DNA of 64,000 nt. Origin: Sphingobacteriia bacterium RIFOXYC2_FULL_35_18 (GTDB lineage Bacteria; Bacteroidota; Bacteroidia; Chitinophagales; Chitinophagaceae). The stretch's first letter is position 1, and each line of letters begins with the position of its first letter. A program made the position numbers and the translations under genes. Shown in pieces: positions 1-9,173 of this stretch. The notes under the pieces were generated by a model. It had not been told where the DNA came from. It made no database searches and was given only the letters and a program-made list of their open reading frames with translations. The DNA lies in contig MIAG01000002.1 of assembly GCA_001829005.1 (NCBI GenBank), positions 564,837 to 628,836 of the forward strand. Direction: 5' to 3'.

Positions 1-780
1 AAAGAATTTACCCGATTGTATAATCGAATTAAAATCTTCTTTATTTAGCATCTTTGGATTTTTGTTTCCTTCTGACCAATCTATATATCTTAAGTTGTTC
101 CCTACAATATCATTCTTAAAGGAAGAATTATATAATAGTGTTTGAAAAATAAGCTCATCTGGCGCCCATGTGTATTGGAAAAACTTAACAAGACTAGGAG
201 AAGTTTCTAAACGTTTAATAAGAAAAACAACATGTTTTAGTGTAATAGTGAACCATTGTGAGCGACCAACAGGAATAAGGCCTTCAGGCATTTTTCTATT
301 TGGCAGAATGAAATTAACTAAATTCTGGATTTTGAATTTCCCAGGAAAATTCCAATGATTAAAATGATATTCTTTAACCCTAGAAATAGCTTCTGTCCAT
401 TCTGTTTCAACATCTAGACAATGCATAAAAGCTTTACCTGGATTTTCATTTAAAAAAGAATGGAATTCCTTTAAAGGTTTAATAGGATAATCTTGGGCAC
501 TAAGTAAGTTTACGTATTCAATATTCAATCCAGATGCCGCTATTTCTTTAAACCCATTAACAGTTGCTTCCACCATACTATAAGTAGCCCATTGTATATC
601 TACTCTTTTCTGAATGAAATACACATTTGAATTATTAGCTAATGCTAATTCGAAATCTTGAATATTCGATTTTAAATCTACATGAATAAAGAAAACACTT
701 TCTTGATAGGACAGCCTATTAACCAACCGACTTAATTGGTCGGGATTATTATGAACTAATATAAAATGGGCTACCATCAT
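1..780 (-). CDS. GT14-like glycosyltransferase (core-2/I-branching type), 3' end outside window
   Basis: An open frame runs from an ATG at 780 to the window edge with no stop, so the C-terminus is missing and the ORF track omits it. The protein starts MMVAHFILVHNN and carries FFIHVD, VDIQWA, SAQDYPIK and WAPDELIFQTLL. These are shared almost position for position with the complete protein at 36469-37326, which marks both as members of the core-2/I-branching beta-1,6-N-acetylglucosaminyltransferase-like family. It probably adds a branch sugar to the surface polysaccharide made by this operon, but donor and acceptor cannot be read from sequence. Only 3 nt separate it from the flippase stop codon, so it is the last visible gene of the EPS operon. 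Confidence 0.85.
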   Translation of the reverse strand, partial: MMVAHFILVHNNPDQLSRLVNRLSYQESVFFIHVDLKSNIQDFELALANNSNVYFIQKRVDIQWATYSMVEATVNGFKEIAASGLNIEYVNLLSAQDYPIKPLKEFHSFLNENPGKAFMHCLDVETEWTEAISRVKEYHFNHWNFPGKFKIQNLVNFILPNRKMPEGLIPVGRSQWFTITLKHVVFLIKRLETSPSLVKFFQYTWAPDELIFQTLLYNSSFKNDIVGNNLRYIDWSEGNKNPKMLNKEDFNSIIQSGKFF

Positions 781-783
781 TCG

Positions 784-2115
784 CTACTTTTTAAACAGAT
801 TTTTGCGTACCATTTTTCTAATATTAATGTACCCTGAAGTAAAAACTAAAGACAATTTAAAGGGTATATGTTTATTAAAACAATAATACCCATAAAATAT
901 TCCAACAACTAGGGGCAATGTAGTGGCAAATGCTGCTCCGTATAAATTACCCGTCAAATATATACCTATAAAATCGCCAAGGATATTTACAAAAAGCATT
1001 AATAATACTTTGATGAAATTGGCTTTTGGCTGATGAATAATGTCTAAGGAAACAGCAATAAAACGATCAATTGGATAAAATATGGCTAACACCATCATAA
1101 TTCTCAACAAGTTTGCAGCTTCAGAATCTACATATTTACCCCCTCCTAATAACCCTGTTGCAATATCAGCAAATAAGATGGCTCCAAAGGCAAGTGGAAC
1201 GAATGCTAAAGTTAATGTTCCTGCATATTTTTGTAAAATATAAGCTACTTCCCTTTTATTCCCGTTATTGAAGGCCTTTGCCAAAGAAGACATAGCTGTT
1301 GCCAAAGTACTACGCAAAGGAATTTCAATGATTTCCATTAATCTACCTGGTAAATTATAAATAGCTACAGCCGCAGGGCCTAACATATAGGCAACTATAA
1401 AAGTATCTGCACTTCTTAACATATTAGCACTAATAGTAGTGCCAACACTAAACTTTCCAAAATGGTAGATCTCTTTTACACAAGCTTTTGTTTTTGAAAA
1501 GAAGGCGGATATCCCAGACCATCCAAATAAGATTGCAATGATACTTGCTAATGACGCAGAGGCAAGATTTACAATGAAGACAGATCGCAAATTCATTTGG
1601 TCAAAGAGAATCAGTGCAACTATTGACAAAATAAAACTGCCTTGTGTAATGACTCTAAGTATTAATAGTTTGTCAAACTTTTGATCAGCTTGTAAAATCC
1701 AAGAAGTAATTCCTGAAGGTAAAGTAGCTAAAAAGCTTAATCCAAACCATTGTATAATTACCAACACCGCCGGGTCTTTAAAATATCCGATGAATGGCAC
1801 AAAAGCCAAGTTAAATAAACCCATTGCTAAAGTAATCAATACAGCTAAGTACCATACAGACCCAAGCACTTCGTTGGCTCTTTCTTTTGAAGTGCCTGTA
1901 TAAAATTTCACTAAAGCAATTTGCAAAAATCCAGTTCTGAAAGTATCTAACAAAACTGCAACAGTCTGGAAGAAAACCCAATACCCAATCTCTTCAACTG
2001 TTAATGCCCTATATAATACAGCTACTGTAATCATTGCCAAAACCGACATAGCCCCATTACCTGCCAAGGATAAAAAGTGTTTATTGTTGAGCTTATGAAT
2101 CAGTTTTTTCAGCAT
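784..2115 (-). CDS. Wzx/MATE-type polysaccharide flippase
   Basis: A 443-residue integral membrane protein with about 12-14 hydrophobic segments, of the polysaccharide-synthesis/oligosaccharide flippase family. It is expected to move undecaprenyl-linked repeat units across the inner membrane. The ORF track starts at a TTG (2124); the ATG at 2115 (MLKKLIHKLNN) is the better start because it follows the usual short basic N-terminus before the first membrane segment. It lies between a GT4 and a GT14-like gene, downstream of a ligase/polymerase and a Wzc-like gene, which fits a Wzx/Wzy-type pathway. The substrate is unknown. Confidence 0.85.
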   Translation of the reverse strand: MLKKLIHKLNNKHFLSLAGNGAMSVLAMITVAVLYRALTVEEIGYWVFFQTVAVLLDTFRTGFLQIALVKFYTGTSKERANEVLGSVWYLAVLITLAMGLFNLAFVPFIGYFKDPAVLVIIQWFGLSFLATLPSGITSWILQADQKFDKLLILRVITQGSFILSIVALILFDQMNLRSVFIVNLASASLASIIAILFGWSGISAFFSKTKACVKEIYHFGKFSVGTTISANMLRSADTFIVAYMLGPAAVAIYNLPGRLMEIIEIPLRSTLATAMSSLAKAFNNGNKREVAYILQKYAGTLTLAFVPLAFGAILFADIATGLLGGGKYVDSEAANLLRIMMVLAIFYPIDRFIAVSLDIIHQPKANFIKVLLMLFVNILGDFIGIYLTGNLYGAAFATTLPLVVGIFYGYYCFNKHIPFKLSLVFTSGYINIRKMVRKNLFKK

Positions 2116-2153
2116 AGCTTTCAAGTAAATATATAAATTAAATTAATATAATT

Positions 2154-3347
2154 TTATAAATGATTTTGCATTGCTTTATATATTTCAGCAACACTATTCT
2201 CCCAAGTATGTGTTGAAGCAAAAGTCTTACGGGCATTCGCTAATTCTATATTGTTTTCAGTTTGGGCTCTTTCAATTAACTCAATATAATCAGCTGCTGA
2301 TTTAGCTAAATAAGTATGATCACTAAACACTGCTTCCATAAATGGGGTGCTTGTAGCTACAACTGGTTTACCCATAGCTAGATATTCATCAATTTTTCTT
2401 GGATAATTACCAATGGTGACTTGACTCACTACTTGGGGATTTAAACAAATATCGAAAGCATGAATATATTCAGGTAAAAGCAAAGGATTTTTTGAACCTA
2501 AAAAATATACATTACTTAATTCATGAAGTTCGCTTTTCAAAAACATTTCATCTTCAGGCCCCACTAATACAATACTCCAAATTGGTTTAGCTTTTGCAAT
2601 CTCCACCAATAGCTGAATATCTAACCGTAAACCGCTTAAAGCACCTACATACCCAATCTTTAAACCTGGTACTTGTTGAACATCATTTGGCAAAACGGTT
2701 GAACTATATTCCATAAACAAATCTAATTCACACCCCTGCCCTACATAATAAGAATTCGGATTAAACTTTCTGCAGTAATCGGCTAAATAAGTAGAATTTG
2801 CAACACATATATCAGAATCAGCAATCAAAATAGGTTCTAACTTTTCGCCATGTCTTTTCCAATAATCCACTGCTAACATATAATCACGAGAGTAATACAC
2901 AGACAAAGCAGGCCTCAATAATTCCTTTAAGTGAAAACTTCTAAACATATCGTTATCATTAAATAAGATATAATTTGAAAAGCCTAATTCTTGAATTGCA
3001 TTTAAAATAGATTTAGCAAATCGTTCATTATTAATTCTATTTAAAAATTTGAAAACAGCATGAATTTTAATCCAATTGATTGACTCAACTATTATATCTG
3101 GATAAAGATTCCACATGGAGGGATTAATCTGTACAAGACCTGGCTCTTTATGCTTGATAATATTATGTCTTTTTACAATTTTAGGATCGGTTGCTCCTTT
3201 AAGTAAGCTCACCCTATCTAATGCAGAATTTACATAAAGCACTCTATTATGCTTACTAAACTCTAAGGCAATATTTTTACAATTACTTCCAATTTCCACA
3301 TCCCAAGGTTGCTGACCTACAATTATGATATCCCTTCCTTTTATCAT
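2154..3347 (-). CDS. glycosyltransferase family 1/GT4
   Basis: A 397-residue GT-B-fold transferase. The C-terminal half carries the family nucleotide-sugar signature region (KIGYVGALSGLRLDIQLL, IHAFDICLNPQ, YLAMGKPVVATSTPFM). The N-terminal half starts IIIVGQQPWDVEIGSN, typical of GT4-like proteins that act on lipid-linked sugars at the cytoplasmic face. Its ATG overlaps the upstream ligase stop as ATGA (3344-3347), implying translational coupling. It should add one sugar during repeat-unit assembly; the specificity is not predictable. Confidence 0.88.
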   Translation of the reverse strand: MIKGRDIIIVGQQPWDVEIGSNCKNIALEFSKHNRVLYVNSALDRVSLLKGATDPKIVKRHNIIKHKEPGLVQINPSMWNLYPDIIVESINWIKIHAVFKFLNRINNERFAKSILNAIQELGFSNYILFNDNDMFRSFHLKELLRPALSVYYSRDYMLAVDYWKRHGEKLEPILIADSDICVANSTYLADYCRKFNPNSYYVGQGCELDLFMEYSSTVLPNDVQQVPGLKIGYVGALSGLRLDIQLLVEIAKAKPIWSIVLVGPEDEMFLKSELHELSNVYFLGSKNPLLLPEYIHAFDICLNPQVVSQVTIGNYPRKIDEYLAMGKPVVATSTPFMEAVFSDHTYLAKSAADYIELIERAQTENNIELANARKTFASTHTWENSVAEIYKAMQNHL

Positions 3348-4861
3348 TTTGAAGTTTTATTAAGAGTAAATGTTTGTTGTTGTTCGTTGTCTAATCTTTT
3401 AGTAATTACAATAATTGCAGCAACTAAATAAAAGAGTGTATTAGAAGGAAACTGCACAATTGCTTCTTGCGGATAATTTCCAACATGGTAAGCAAATGCA
3501 ACTAGAATCATGGCTAAACAAATGGATTTTAACGTAGGGTCTTTAATGGTATAATAATTATTAATCCCTTCTTTCAGAATAATAAACATTAAAGTGCAAA
3601 AAACCAATAACCCCAGCCATCCTGCTTCTACTGCAACTCGAACATAACCACTATCTGGGGGGAAATTCGCTAAAAAGGAATTAGGAGAAAAACGCTTACC
3701 CCACATACCAGTTGAACCAAGTCCACCACCTAATGGATGACTCTGAATAAATGGTTGTATACGTTTCTGATTTATTTTTCGCACATTAAATGAGGCATCA
3801 TCGGATGGTTTAAATGCTGTTTGAAATCGATAAATAGTTGGATTAGTAGTAGGAATAAAAATCAAAGCGGCAAATCCAATAGCCCCAACCAAGGCGCCAA
3901 TCATGACTCGTTTATTAAACTTTAAAATAGAATACAATGCCAAAGCAACTGGCGGTAGTACATATGCACCTCGAGTACCTGAAAATAACATAGAAGTGAA
4001 ACATAAAAAAAGGGTTATCCCTAATAAAATCTTAGTTCTCATTGAGAAAGGACCAGAAAGTAATCCTATACACATTAATCCACTCACGACCATATTATAA
4101 GAGAATGCAACTGGATCTGTAAAAATGGAGAACTTTCTCCATTGCCCACCAATAAAAAGTAATCCAGCAATTTCAGGATCTGAATACAACCAAGCTTCTT
4201 CGAAAGAGGTGAAACCAATAAATTGTTGTTTATATGCGTATAAAGCTGCAATTACAGAAAGTCCAAGCCACAACTTTAAAACCAATTTTAAAAATTGTAT
4301 GGTTCTAATATTATACAGAAACACAAAGAATATTAGCATAATAACAGCAACTGAACGCACTGTATATACCCATGCCAATTTTGATTCCGCAGTTGGATTA
4401 ATTACTTCAACAAAGTTGTACAAAATCCAAATAAGTATAATTACACTGATAGGGCCTTTAAATAAAGCCCAATTGGATTGTTTCTTTTGCTGAATAAAAA
4501 TACCCAACACTAATAGAACTTCCATTCCGTCCATCAATGTCCCCAAGGGGAAGTCGATAATATTCATCCTGCCTATATACATGATGAAATAGGCGGCTAC
4601 AATAAATGTAAGTACCCCAAATTCAGGATAGAAAATGACCCCAAAAACAAAAGGAATACCCACCATTAAAAGAACCAATAACACACCCGGCACCATTCCC
4701 AACTTCGCAACTACCAATGAAAAGAATACTGCAGCTCCAATAAAAATCAATAACCCTATTGGGCCACCCATTTTATTGACCAGAAAAAAATCATGAAGTA
4801 CATTAAGAAGCCCTCTCTTCTTTTTATCTTGTCCTATTGGTATTTGAAAAGGTTCTTCCAT
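3344..4861 (-). CDS. O-antigen ligase/polymerase family (Wzy/WaaL-like) membrane protein
   Basis: A 505-residue polytopic protein with roughly 11-12 membrane segments and a large loop after the middle helices (region of PLGGGLGSTGMWGKRFSPNS), the layout of O-antigen ligase/polymerase proteins. In an EPS locus with a flippase and a Wzc-like gene it most likely polymerises the repeat units; a ligase role is the alternative. The N-terminus (MEEPFQIPIGQDKKK) is cytoplasmic and charged. The start codon overlaps the stop of the small membrane protein by one base (TAATG), and the 3' end overlaps the GT4 start. Confidence 0.85.
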   Translation of the reverse strand: MEEPFQIPIGQDKKKRGLLNVLHDFFLVNKMGGPIGLLIFIGAAVFFSLVVAKLGMVPGVLLVLLMVGIPFVFGVIFYPEFGVLTFIVAAYFIMYIGRMNIIDFPLGTLMDGMEVLLVLGIFIQQKKQSNWALFKGPISVIILIWILYNFVEVINPTAESKLAWVYTVRSVAVIMLIFFVFLYNIRTIQFLKLVLKLWLGLSVIAALYAYKQQFIGFTSFEEAWLYSDPEIAGLLFIGGQWRKFSIFTDPVAFSYNMVVSGLMCIGLLSGPFSMRTKILLGITLFLCFTSMLFSGTRGAYVLPPVALALYSILKFNKRVMIGALVGAIGFAALIFIPTTNPTIYRFQTAFKPSDDASFNVRKINQKRIQPFIQSHPLGGGLGSTGMWGKRFSPNSFLANFPPDSGYVRVAVEAGWLGLLVFCTLMFIILKEGINNYYTIKDPTLKSICLAMILVAFAYHVGNYPQEAIVQFPSNTLFYLVAAIIVITKRLDNEQQQTFTLNKTSK

Positions 4862-5010
4862 TATAGAAACAGCAGTTTAACAAAGAAATAATAAACACTT
4901 ACGCCAGCAAGTGTAAGGGCAGCCAATCTCGTTAAATAATCTAATCTTTGTTGATCATATATTTCCTGCTCTTCTTTTGTAAGTCTTTTTGTGGCTGGCT
5001 TTGTTTTCAT
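4861..5010 (-). CDS. 49-residue single-pass membrane protein in the EPS operon
   Basis: This frame is too short for the ORF track. It starts at an ATG at 5010 (MKTKPATKRLTKEEQEIYDQ) and ends with a TAA whose last base is also the A of the ligase ATG (TAATG). The N-terminal half is highly charged, and the C-terminal half is one hydrophobic segment (LAALTLAGVSVYYFFVKLLF). Neat fitting between the FkbM stop (5021) and the ligase start, plus a clean soluble/membrane pattern, supports a real gene. I do not recognise a family. A small partner of the polymerase/ligase is a reasonable inference. Confidence 0.7.
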   Translation of the reverse strand: MKTKPATKRLTKEEQEIYDQQRLDYLTRLAALTLAGVSVYYFFVKLLFL

Positions 5011-5020
5011 CCTAATAAAT

Positions 5021-5800
5021 TCAATCTGTATTAAAGTTATTCTTATTTGGTATAAAAAAATAATTCAAAGATTGCTGATTGGTGTAATCTATTAAGGCCT
5101 TATTTCTGATGACCTTAACTCGATAACCCAAACTCTCCATTAATTCAATACAAGCATTTTTCCTTTCATTATCCCAAAGCTCAGCCATAACTAATGGCTT
5201 ATATAATTTAATTAGCTCTACAGTGCCTTGCAAAACAAAAAATTCGAAATTCTCAACATCCACTTTTATACCTACTATAGGATTTAAAACATTACCTATC
5301 AAATCAGCATCAAGTGTTACCATTTGCACCTGCTCTTCTAAAAAATTATTTAACAAATTGGCATCTTCTCTTTCTACAGCAACATCAATAAAACTAAGCC
5401 CCTGTTTTTTGACTCCACTGATTATTGGTGTTTTAATGGAAACTTTATTATTGGCATTACCAAGAGCCAACTGCTTTACTGTAACATTTCGAACATTAAA
5501 AAAAAGAACAACTTTTTTGATAATTGTTGATAACAAAGAAACTGGTTCGTAAGCAATTATAGAATAATGAGGAAATTCCTTTGCAAAAATAACTGCTGTA
5601 TAGCCCACATTCGCCCCAGCATCTATAATAGTAGCTGGTTGATGTGACTTAACTAAATCAATAAAAATATTGAAGTCAGCATCATCCCTTAATAATCGAA
5701 ATTTTAAGGTTCTATAAATACTAAAGACGTATAAATAAGTACGATAACCCAAAATATTTTGAATAATCAATTGAACAAAGCTTTTGAGTTTCTGTAACAT
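5021..5800 (-). CDS. FkbM family SAM-dependent methyltransferase
   Basis: A 259-residue protein with the SAM-binding glycine motif DAGANVG at residues 60-66 and the FkbM hallmark pattern KVDVENFEFFVLQG near residue 170. Family members O-methylate sugars or polyketides, so here it probably methylates a residue of the polysaccharide repeat. The start at 5800 lies 10 nt after the upstream GT2 stop, in the same operon. The short hydrophobic N-terminal stretch (VQLIIQNILG) may be peripheral to the membrane. Confidence 0.85.
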   Translation of the reverse strand: MLQKLKSFVQLIIQNILGYRTYLYVFSIYRTLKFRLLRDDADFNIFIDLVKSHQPATIIDAGANVGYTAVIFAKEFPHYSIIAYEPVSLLSTIIKKVVLFFNVRNVTVKQLALGNANNKVSIKTPIISGVKKQGLSFIDVAVEREDANLLNNFLEEQVQMVTLDADLIGNVLNPIVGIKVDVENFEFFVLQGTVELIKLYKPLVMAELWDNERKNACIELMESLGYRVKVIRNKALIDYTNQQSLNYFFIPNKNNFNTD

Positions 5801-5810
5801 TTTATTTGCT

Positions 5811-6995
5811 TTATTTAGAATTTTTATCGGCGTGAAAGTGTTTCGTAGCTACTGAATGTTTATTTGCATTCCGAACTTTCAAGAGCGACAAAACCTGATA
5901 AAAAATAAATTTAGGGATACCCCAAAGTGATTTATAAATACGTGCATCCGTATTATTGATTGCTAATGCCAATATAAATCCAAGAATAAATATTACAAAT
6001 CCTAGAAACCAAATAAACGCAATAAAAGGATTAAGAATCAAGTTCAAGAACATGCAAAACAATCCAATCAGTAAAAAAATAAATAGTGGCGGTCTAAGCA
6101 ATATGAGACCAAATAAAACCATATTCCAATTTAATTTAAGCACTCCTTTTCCAATTAATCCAAATCCAAACGAAAAGTATCTAAACCAAGTATTAATCCA
6201 CCTTGCTCTTTGATTAACCAACTGATCGCTTTTAGAGGTCTTTTCATCATAAACAATTGCGTTATCAGCAAATGCAATACGAAACCCTCTTGATACTATT
6301 TCTTTCTGTAAAATTTTATCAAAACCAGCACCAGTTATATCCTGATGACCTAAACAGTCTTTATATAATTGGGTAGTAAAAGCCATTCCTGAACCAGCTA
6401 ATGTTGCAGAAGACCCTACATTAAATAAGACTTTCCCGTCAAAAAAATGATAATATATATCTCTTGCCCCATCCAATGCAGCATAAAGCGTATCTAGGTT
6501 TTTAGCATCGCGCACACCTTGAACAGCGCTAAAACCTTGATCAAATAACTTATTTAATTCTAACAAATAATTGGGGTCAACTAAATTATCACTATCAATA
6601 ATTGTTAACCGCTCATGCGATCTTTTAAATCTGTTGATTGCATAAAAATGAGACCTTGTATTGCTAGATAAAGTCTGCTCAGGCCGTAATACAATAACTC
6701 GTTCATCGTCAAACTTTAAACTGGAAACATCGCACTTGTCGGCAACAATATAAATCAGATAATTACTATAATTAAGCTTTAATAACGAAGAAACTACAGA
6801 AGGTATTAAAGTAGTTTGCTCATATGCAGTTACAATTATTGCATAATCTGCTTCAACTATAGAAGTCAATTTTTTTCTCCCATGAGATTTTACCAATGCA
6901 TAAAGCATCAATAATAAAAAAGGTAATACTAAGTTGTACCCAATTGCTATTTGAAAAATATACCAAATCAAAGTGATGATATCTTGAAAACTCAT
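5811..6995 (-). CDS. membrane-anchored family 2 glycosyltransferase
   Basis: A 394-residue processive-type GT2 enzyme. It has one N-terminal membrane helix, a GT-A domain with IIDSDNLVDP (DxD metal site) and GAGFDK, then QRARW (the Q/RxxRW motif of chitin/cellulose/hyaluronan-synthase-like enzymes), followed by two to three C-terminal membrane segments. It likely transfers a sugar from a nucleotide donor at the inner membrane. A short spacer follows the Wzc-like gene. Whether it makes a polymer or adds a single residue is not decidable from sequence. Confidence 0.85.
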   Translation of the reverse strand: MSFQDIITLIWYIFQIAIGYNLVLPFLLLMLYALVKSHGRKKLTSIVEADYAIIVTAYEQTTLIPSVVSSLLKLNYSNYLIYIVADKCDVSSLKFDDERVIVLRPEQTLSSNTRSHFYAINRFKRSHERLTIIDSDNLVDPNYLLELNKLFDQGFSAVQGVRDAKNLDTLYAALDGARDIYYHFFDGKVLFNVGSSATLAGSGMAFTTQLYKDCLGHQDITGAGFDKILQKEIVSRGFRIAFADNAIVYDEKTSKSDQLVNQRARWINTWFRYFSFGFGLIGKGVLKLNWNMVLFGLILLRPPLFIFLLIGLFCMFLNLILNPFIAFIWFLGFVIFILGFILALAINNTDARIYKSLWGIPKFIFYQVLSLLKVRNANKHSVATKHFHADKNSK

Positions 6996-7010
6996 AGCAG
7001 GGTATTTAAA

Positions 7011-9173
7011 TTATTTTGGAATCTTATTCAGGCGATTGATAATTAACTTGTTTAAGGCCCAACCAGCAAAACTGTCACCCAAATCATTCAAGTATTCAAT
7101 GCTTTGTATTTTACCATTTTTAATGGTTGAACCTGCTGCAAATATTGCAACGACCTTATCGGCAAGAACAATCCATTCTCTCGACTTATTCAACTTGTCC
7201 ATTGCAGGGGCTTCTATAATAATAATGTCAAAAACATCTCTTAGAAACGCTAATTTGGGCTTTACTATAGACTCATCACAGAATTCAAAAATAGAAGTAT
7301 CTCCGCCTCTATTTCCCAAAACACTTACCCTCCCTTCTTTAATGATTTCAGAAAGGGTAATTCGATTTTTCAAATAATCTTCTAAATAACAATTGGTCCC
7401 TGTAGTTGCAGTTATTGTAGGTTGATCAAAGTTGCCATCTATAACTAGCACTCTCTTATTAACCATTGAATAAGCATATGCAAGGCCAAGCGATATCAAT
7501 GTTTTACCTTCTCCATCCGCTAAACTGGTAATAACTAATTGCTTTTTGTGCCCCATTTCTCTTTCAATTTCAAAGCGAAGAGAACGCAGCAAATTCTTAA
7601 AAGCAATGGTTACTTTATTCCCTTCTCCATTCTTCCAAAGATTAGTTAAGTCTAACATGGAAGTATTTATATAAGGCAGATAGGCTAAAACTGCTAAGTT
7701 GGTTTTATTGGCTAAATCAGTAGCATTTTGAATGCTGTCATCTAAATAGAAAATAACAAACAATGCAGCTAAACAAAATATAAAACTGATGATACCCGCT
7801 AATGCAACAAGTATTAATTTTTTTGAAGGTTGAGCAGGTCCAGGCATGGCCATTTCAATCTGTCTTAATTGAACAGTCATACTAGACTCTAAAGAAGTTT
7901 GATTAAACCTATTTTGAATATCTAAGTACTCTTTACCGGCAACATCAACTAGTCCTTCATAGTTTTGAATAAGTGCTTCATGCGGAACAAGCATATCAAA
8001 CTTTTCGTTTAATCTTCTTAATTCATCGGTTAGCGGAATAATGCTGCTCCTAGACTGGTCTAAGGCAATTTCTAAATTGAATCTTTGCTGCACCAATAAT
8101 TGCTTATTGGCCAAAGGGCTAACCAGTAATCGATCGGTAGATTGTAAAACTTGTTGCTCCAATAAAGCTTTTAATGAGTCTTGCTTCTGTTTAATTCTTG
8201 GATCAAAATTGCTTTTAACTAAATCATTGGTCACTACCCTGAGTCGTTCTCTGGTGGCTAATACTGACTGATTAATATCTACCACCACACTTTCCAAATA
8301 CCGTCTATCTTGAGGACTAAATTTTTGATCAATTCCTTTTATTGCACCTTCAAAAGACTCCACATCTTTTTTAGCAACCTGCAGTCTTGACTCAAAATCG
8401 GCAATCTGAGTATATAAACTCTTTGCTTGTTCATTTAAATTGAGAACCCTATTCCTGATTTTATAATCACGTAACAAACGAGTTTTAGCAGACAAAGAGT
8501 CAAACTTCTTTTTCATCAACATGTCTAAGAAGTTTACTGCCTTTTCTTGATTGCCTTTAATATAGTTGGAGTAGAAATCAATAAATTCATCTATTAAAGT
8601 ATTGATTACGAAAGCAGATAAAAATGGATTTTCTGATTCATATTCAAAATCTATAAAGTCACTATTATTGACCCTATAAATAAATACTTTCTTTTGTAAA
8701 GTTGCTTCGTCATATCCCATAGATATGAGCAACTGATTAATTCCAAACTGGTCTTTATCAAACAACGACAAAGGCTGTTTAGAAGCAATATGCGCCTTAA
8801 ATACTTCTAAAGCGTGTGCCCTTGCATCTGGGCCTATTTCTTTTAGCAATTTACTTTGAGGCCTAAATGGCTTGTTACTGGTTAAATCGTGCACCATTAA
8901 GTGAAAAGAAACCTGATCAAAATTTCTTTTCAGCCTATTCATTTCGATTAGGTTGCTAAATTGTTGTGATGCTTTGTTTTCGTCTTGTCCACTATTTTTT
9001 TCTAGAAATTGTTGAGACTGATCAACTAGCCCTGTAGAAATTCTAGAACGAGATTTAAAAGTATCAGGGAGTTTACGAACTAGAAAATAGGTTATAAACA
9101 CTGCTATCATTGGAACAATGACCAGTATATATTTCCTTTTGTATAGCAGTAATAAAAACTTCTGTAATTCCAT
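7011..9173 (-). CDS. Wzc/GumC-like chain-length protein with degenerate BY-kinase domain
   Basis: A 720-residue protein: an N-terminal Wzz-type membrane segment (about residues 18-34), a long periplasmic coiled-coil region, a second membrane segment (about 455-480) and a cytoplasmic P-loop domain. The P-loop motifs are SLADGEGKT (about 548-556), VLVIDGNFDQP (Walker A', about 573-583) and IIIIEAP where the usual Walker B Asp is Glu (about 649-655). The C-terminus (KLIINRLNKIPK) lacks the tyrosine cluster of autokinases. It should co-polymerise with the export apparatus and set chain length; kinase activity may be weak or lost. Its ATG directly abuts the stop of the TolC-like gene. Confidence 0.88.
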   Translation of the reverse strand: MELQKFLLLLYKRKYILVIVPMIAVFITYFLVRKLPDTFKSRSRISTGLVDQSQQFLEKNSGQDENKASQQFSNLIEMNRLKRNFDQVSFHLMVHDLTSNKPFRPQSKLLKEIGPDARAHALEVFKAHIASKQPLSLFDKDQFGINQLLISMGYDEATLQKKVFIYRVNNSDFIDFEYESENPFLSAFVINTLIDEFIDFYSNYIKGNQEKAVNFLDMLMKKKFDSLSAKTRLLRDYKIRNRVLNLNEQAKSLYTQIADFESRLQVAKKDVESFEGAIKGIDQKFSPQDRRYLESVVVDINQSVLATRERLRVVTNDLVKSNFDPRIKQKQDSLKALLEQQVLQSTDRLLVSPLANKQLLVQQRFNLEIALDQSRSSIIPLTDELRRLNEKFDMLVPHEALIQNYEGLVDVAGKEYLDIQNRFNQTSLESSMTVQLRQIEMAMPGPAQPSKKLILVALAGIISFIFCLAALFVIFYLDDSIQNATDLANKTNLAVLAYLPYINTSMLDLTNLWKNGEGNKVTIAFKNLLRSLRFEIEREMGHKKQLVITSLADGEGKTLISLGLAYAYSMVNKRVLVIDGNFDQPTITATTGTNCYLEDYLKNRITLSEIIKEGRVSVLGNRGGDTSIFEFCDESIVKPKLAFLRDVFDIIIIEAPAMDKLNKSREWIVLADKVVAIFAAGSTIKNGKIQSIEYLNDLGDSFAGWALNKLIINRLNKIPK

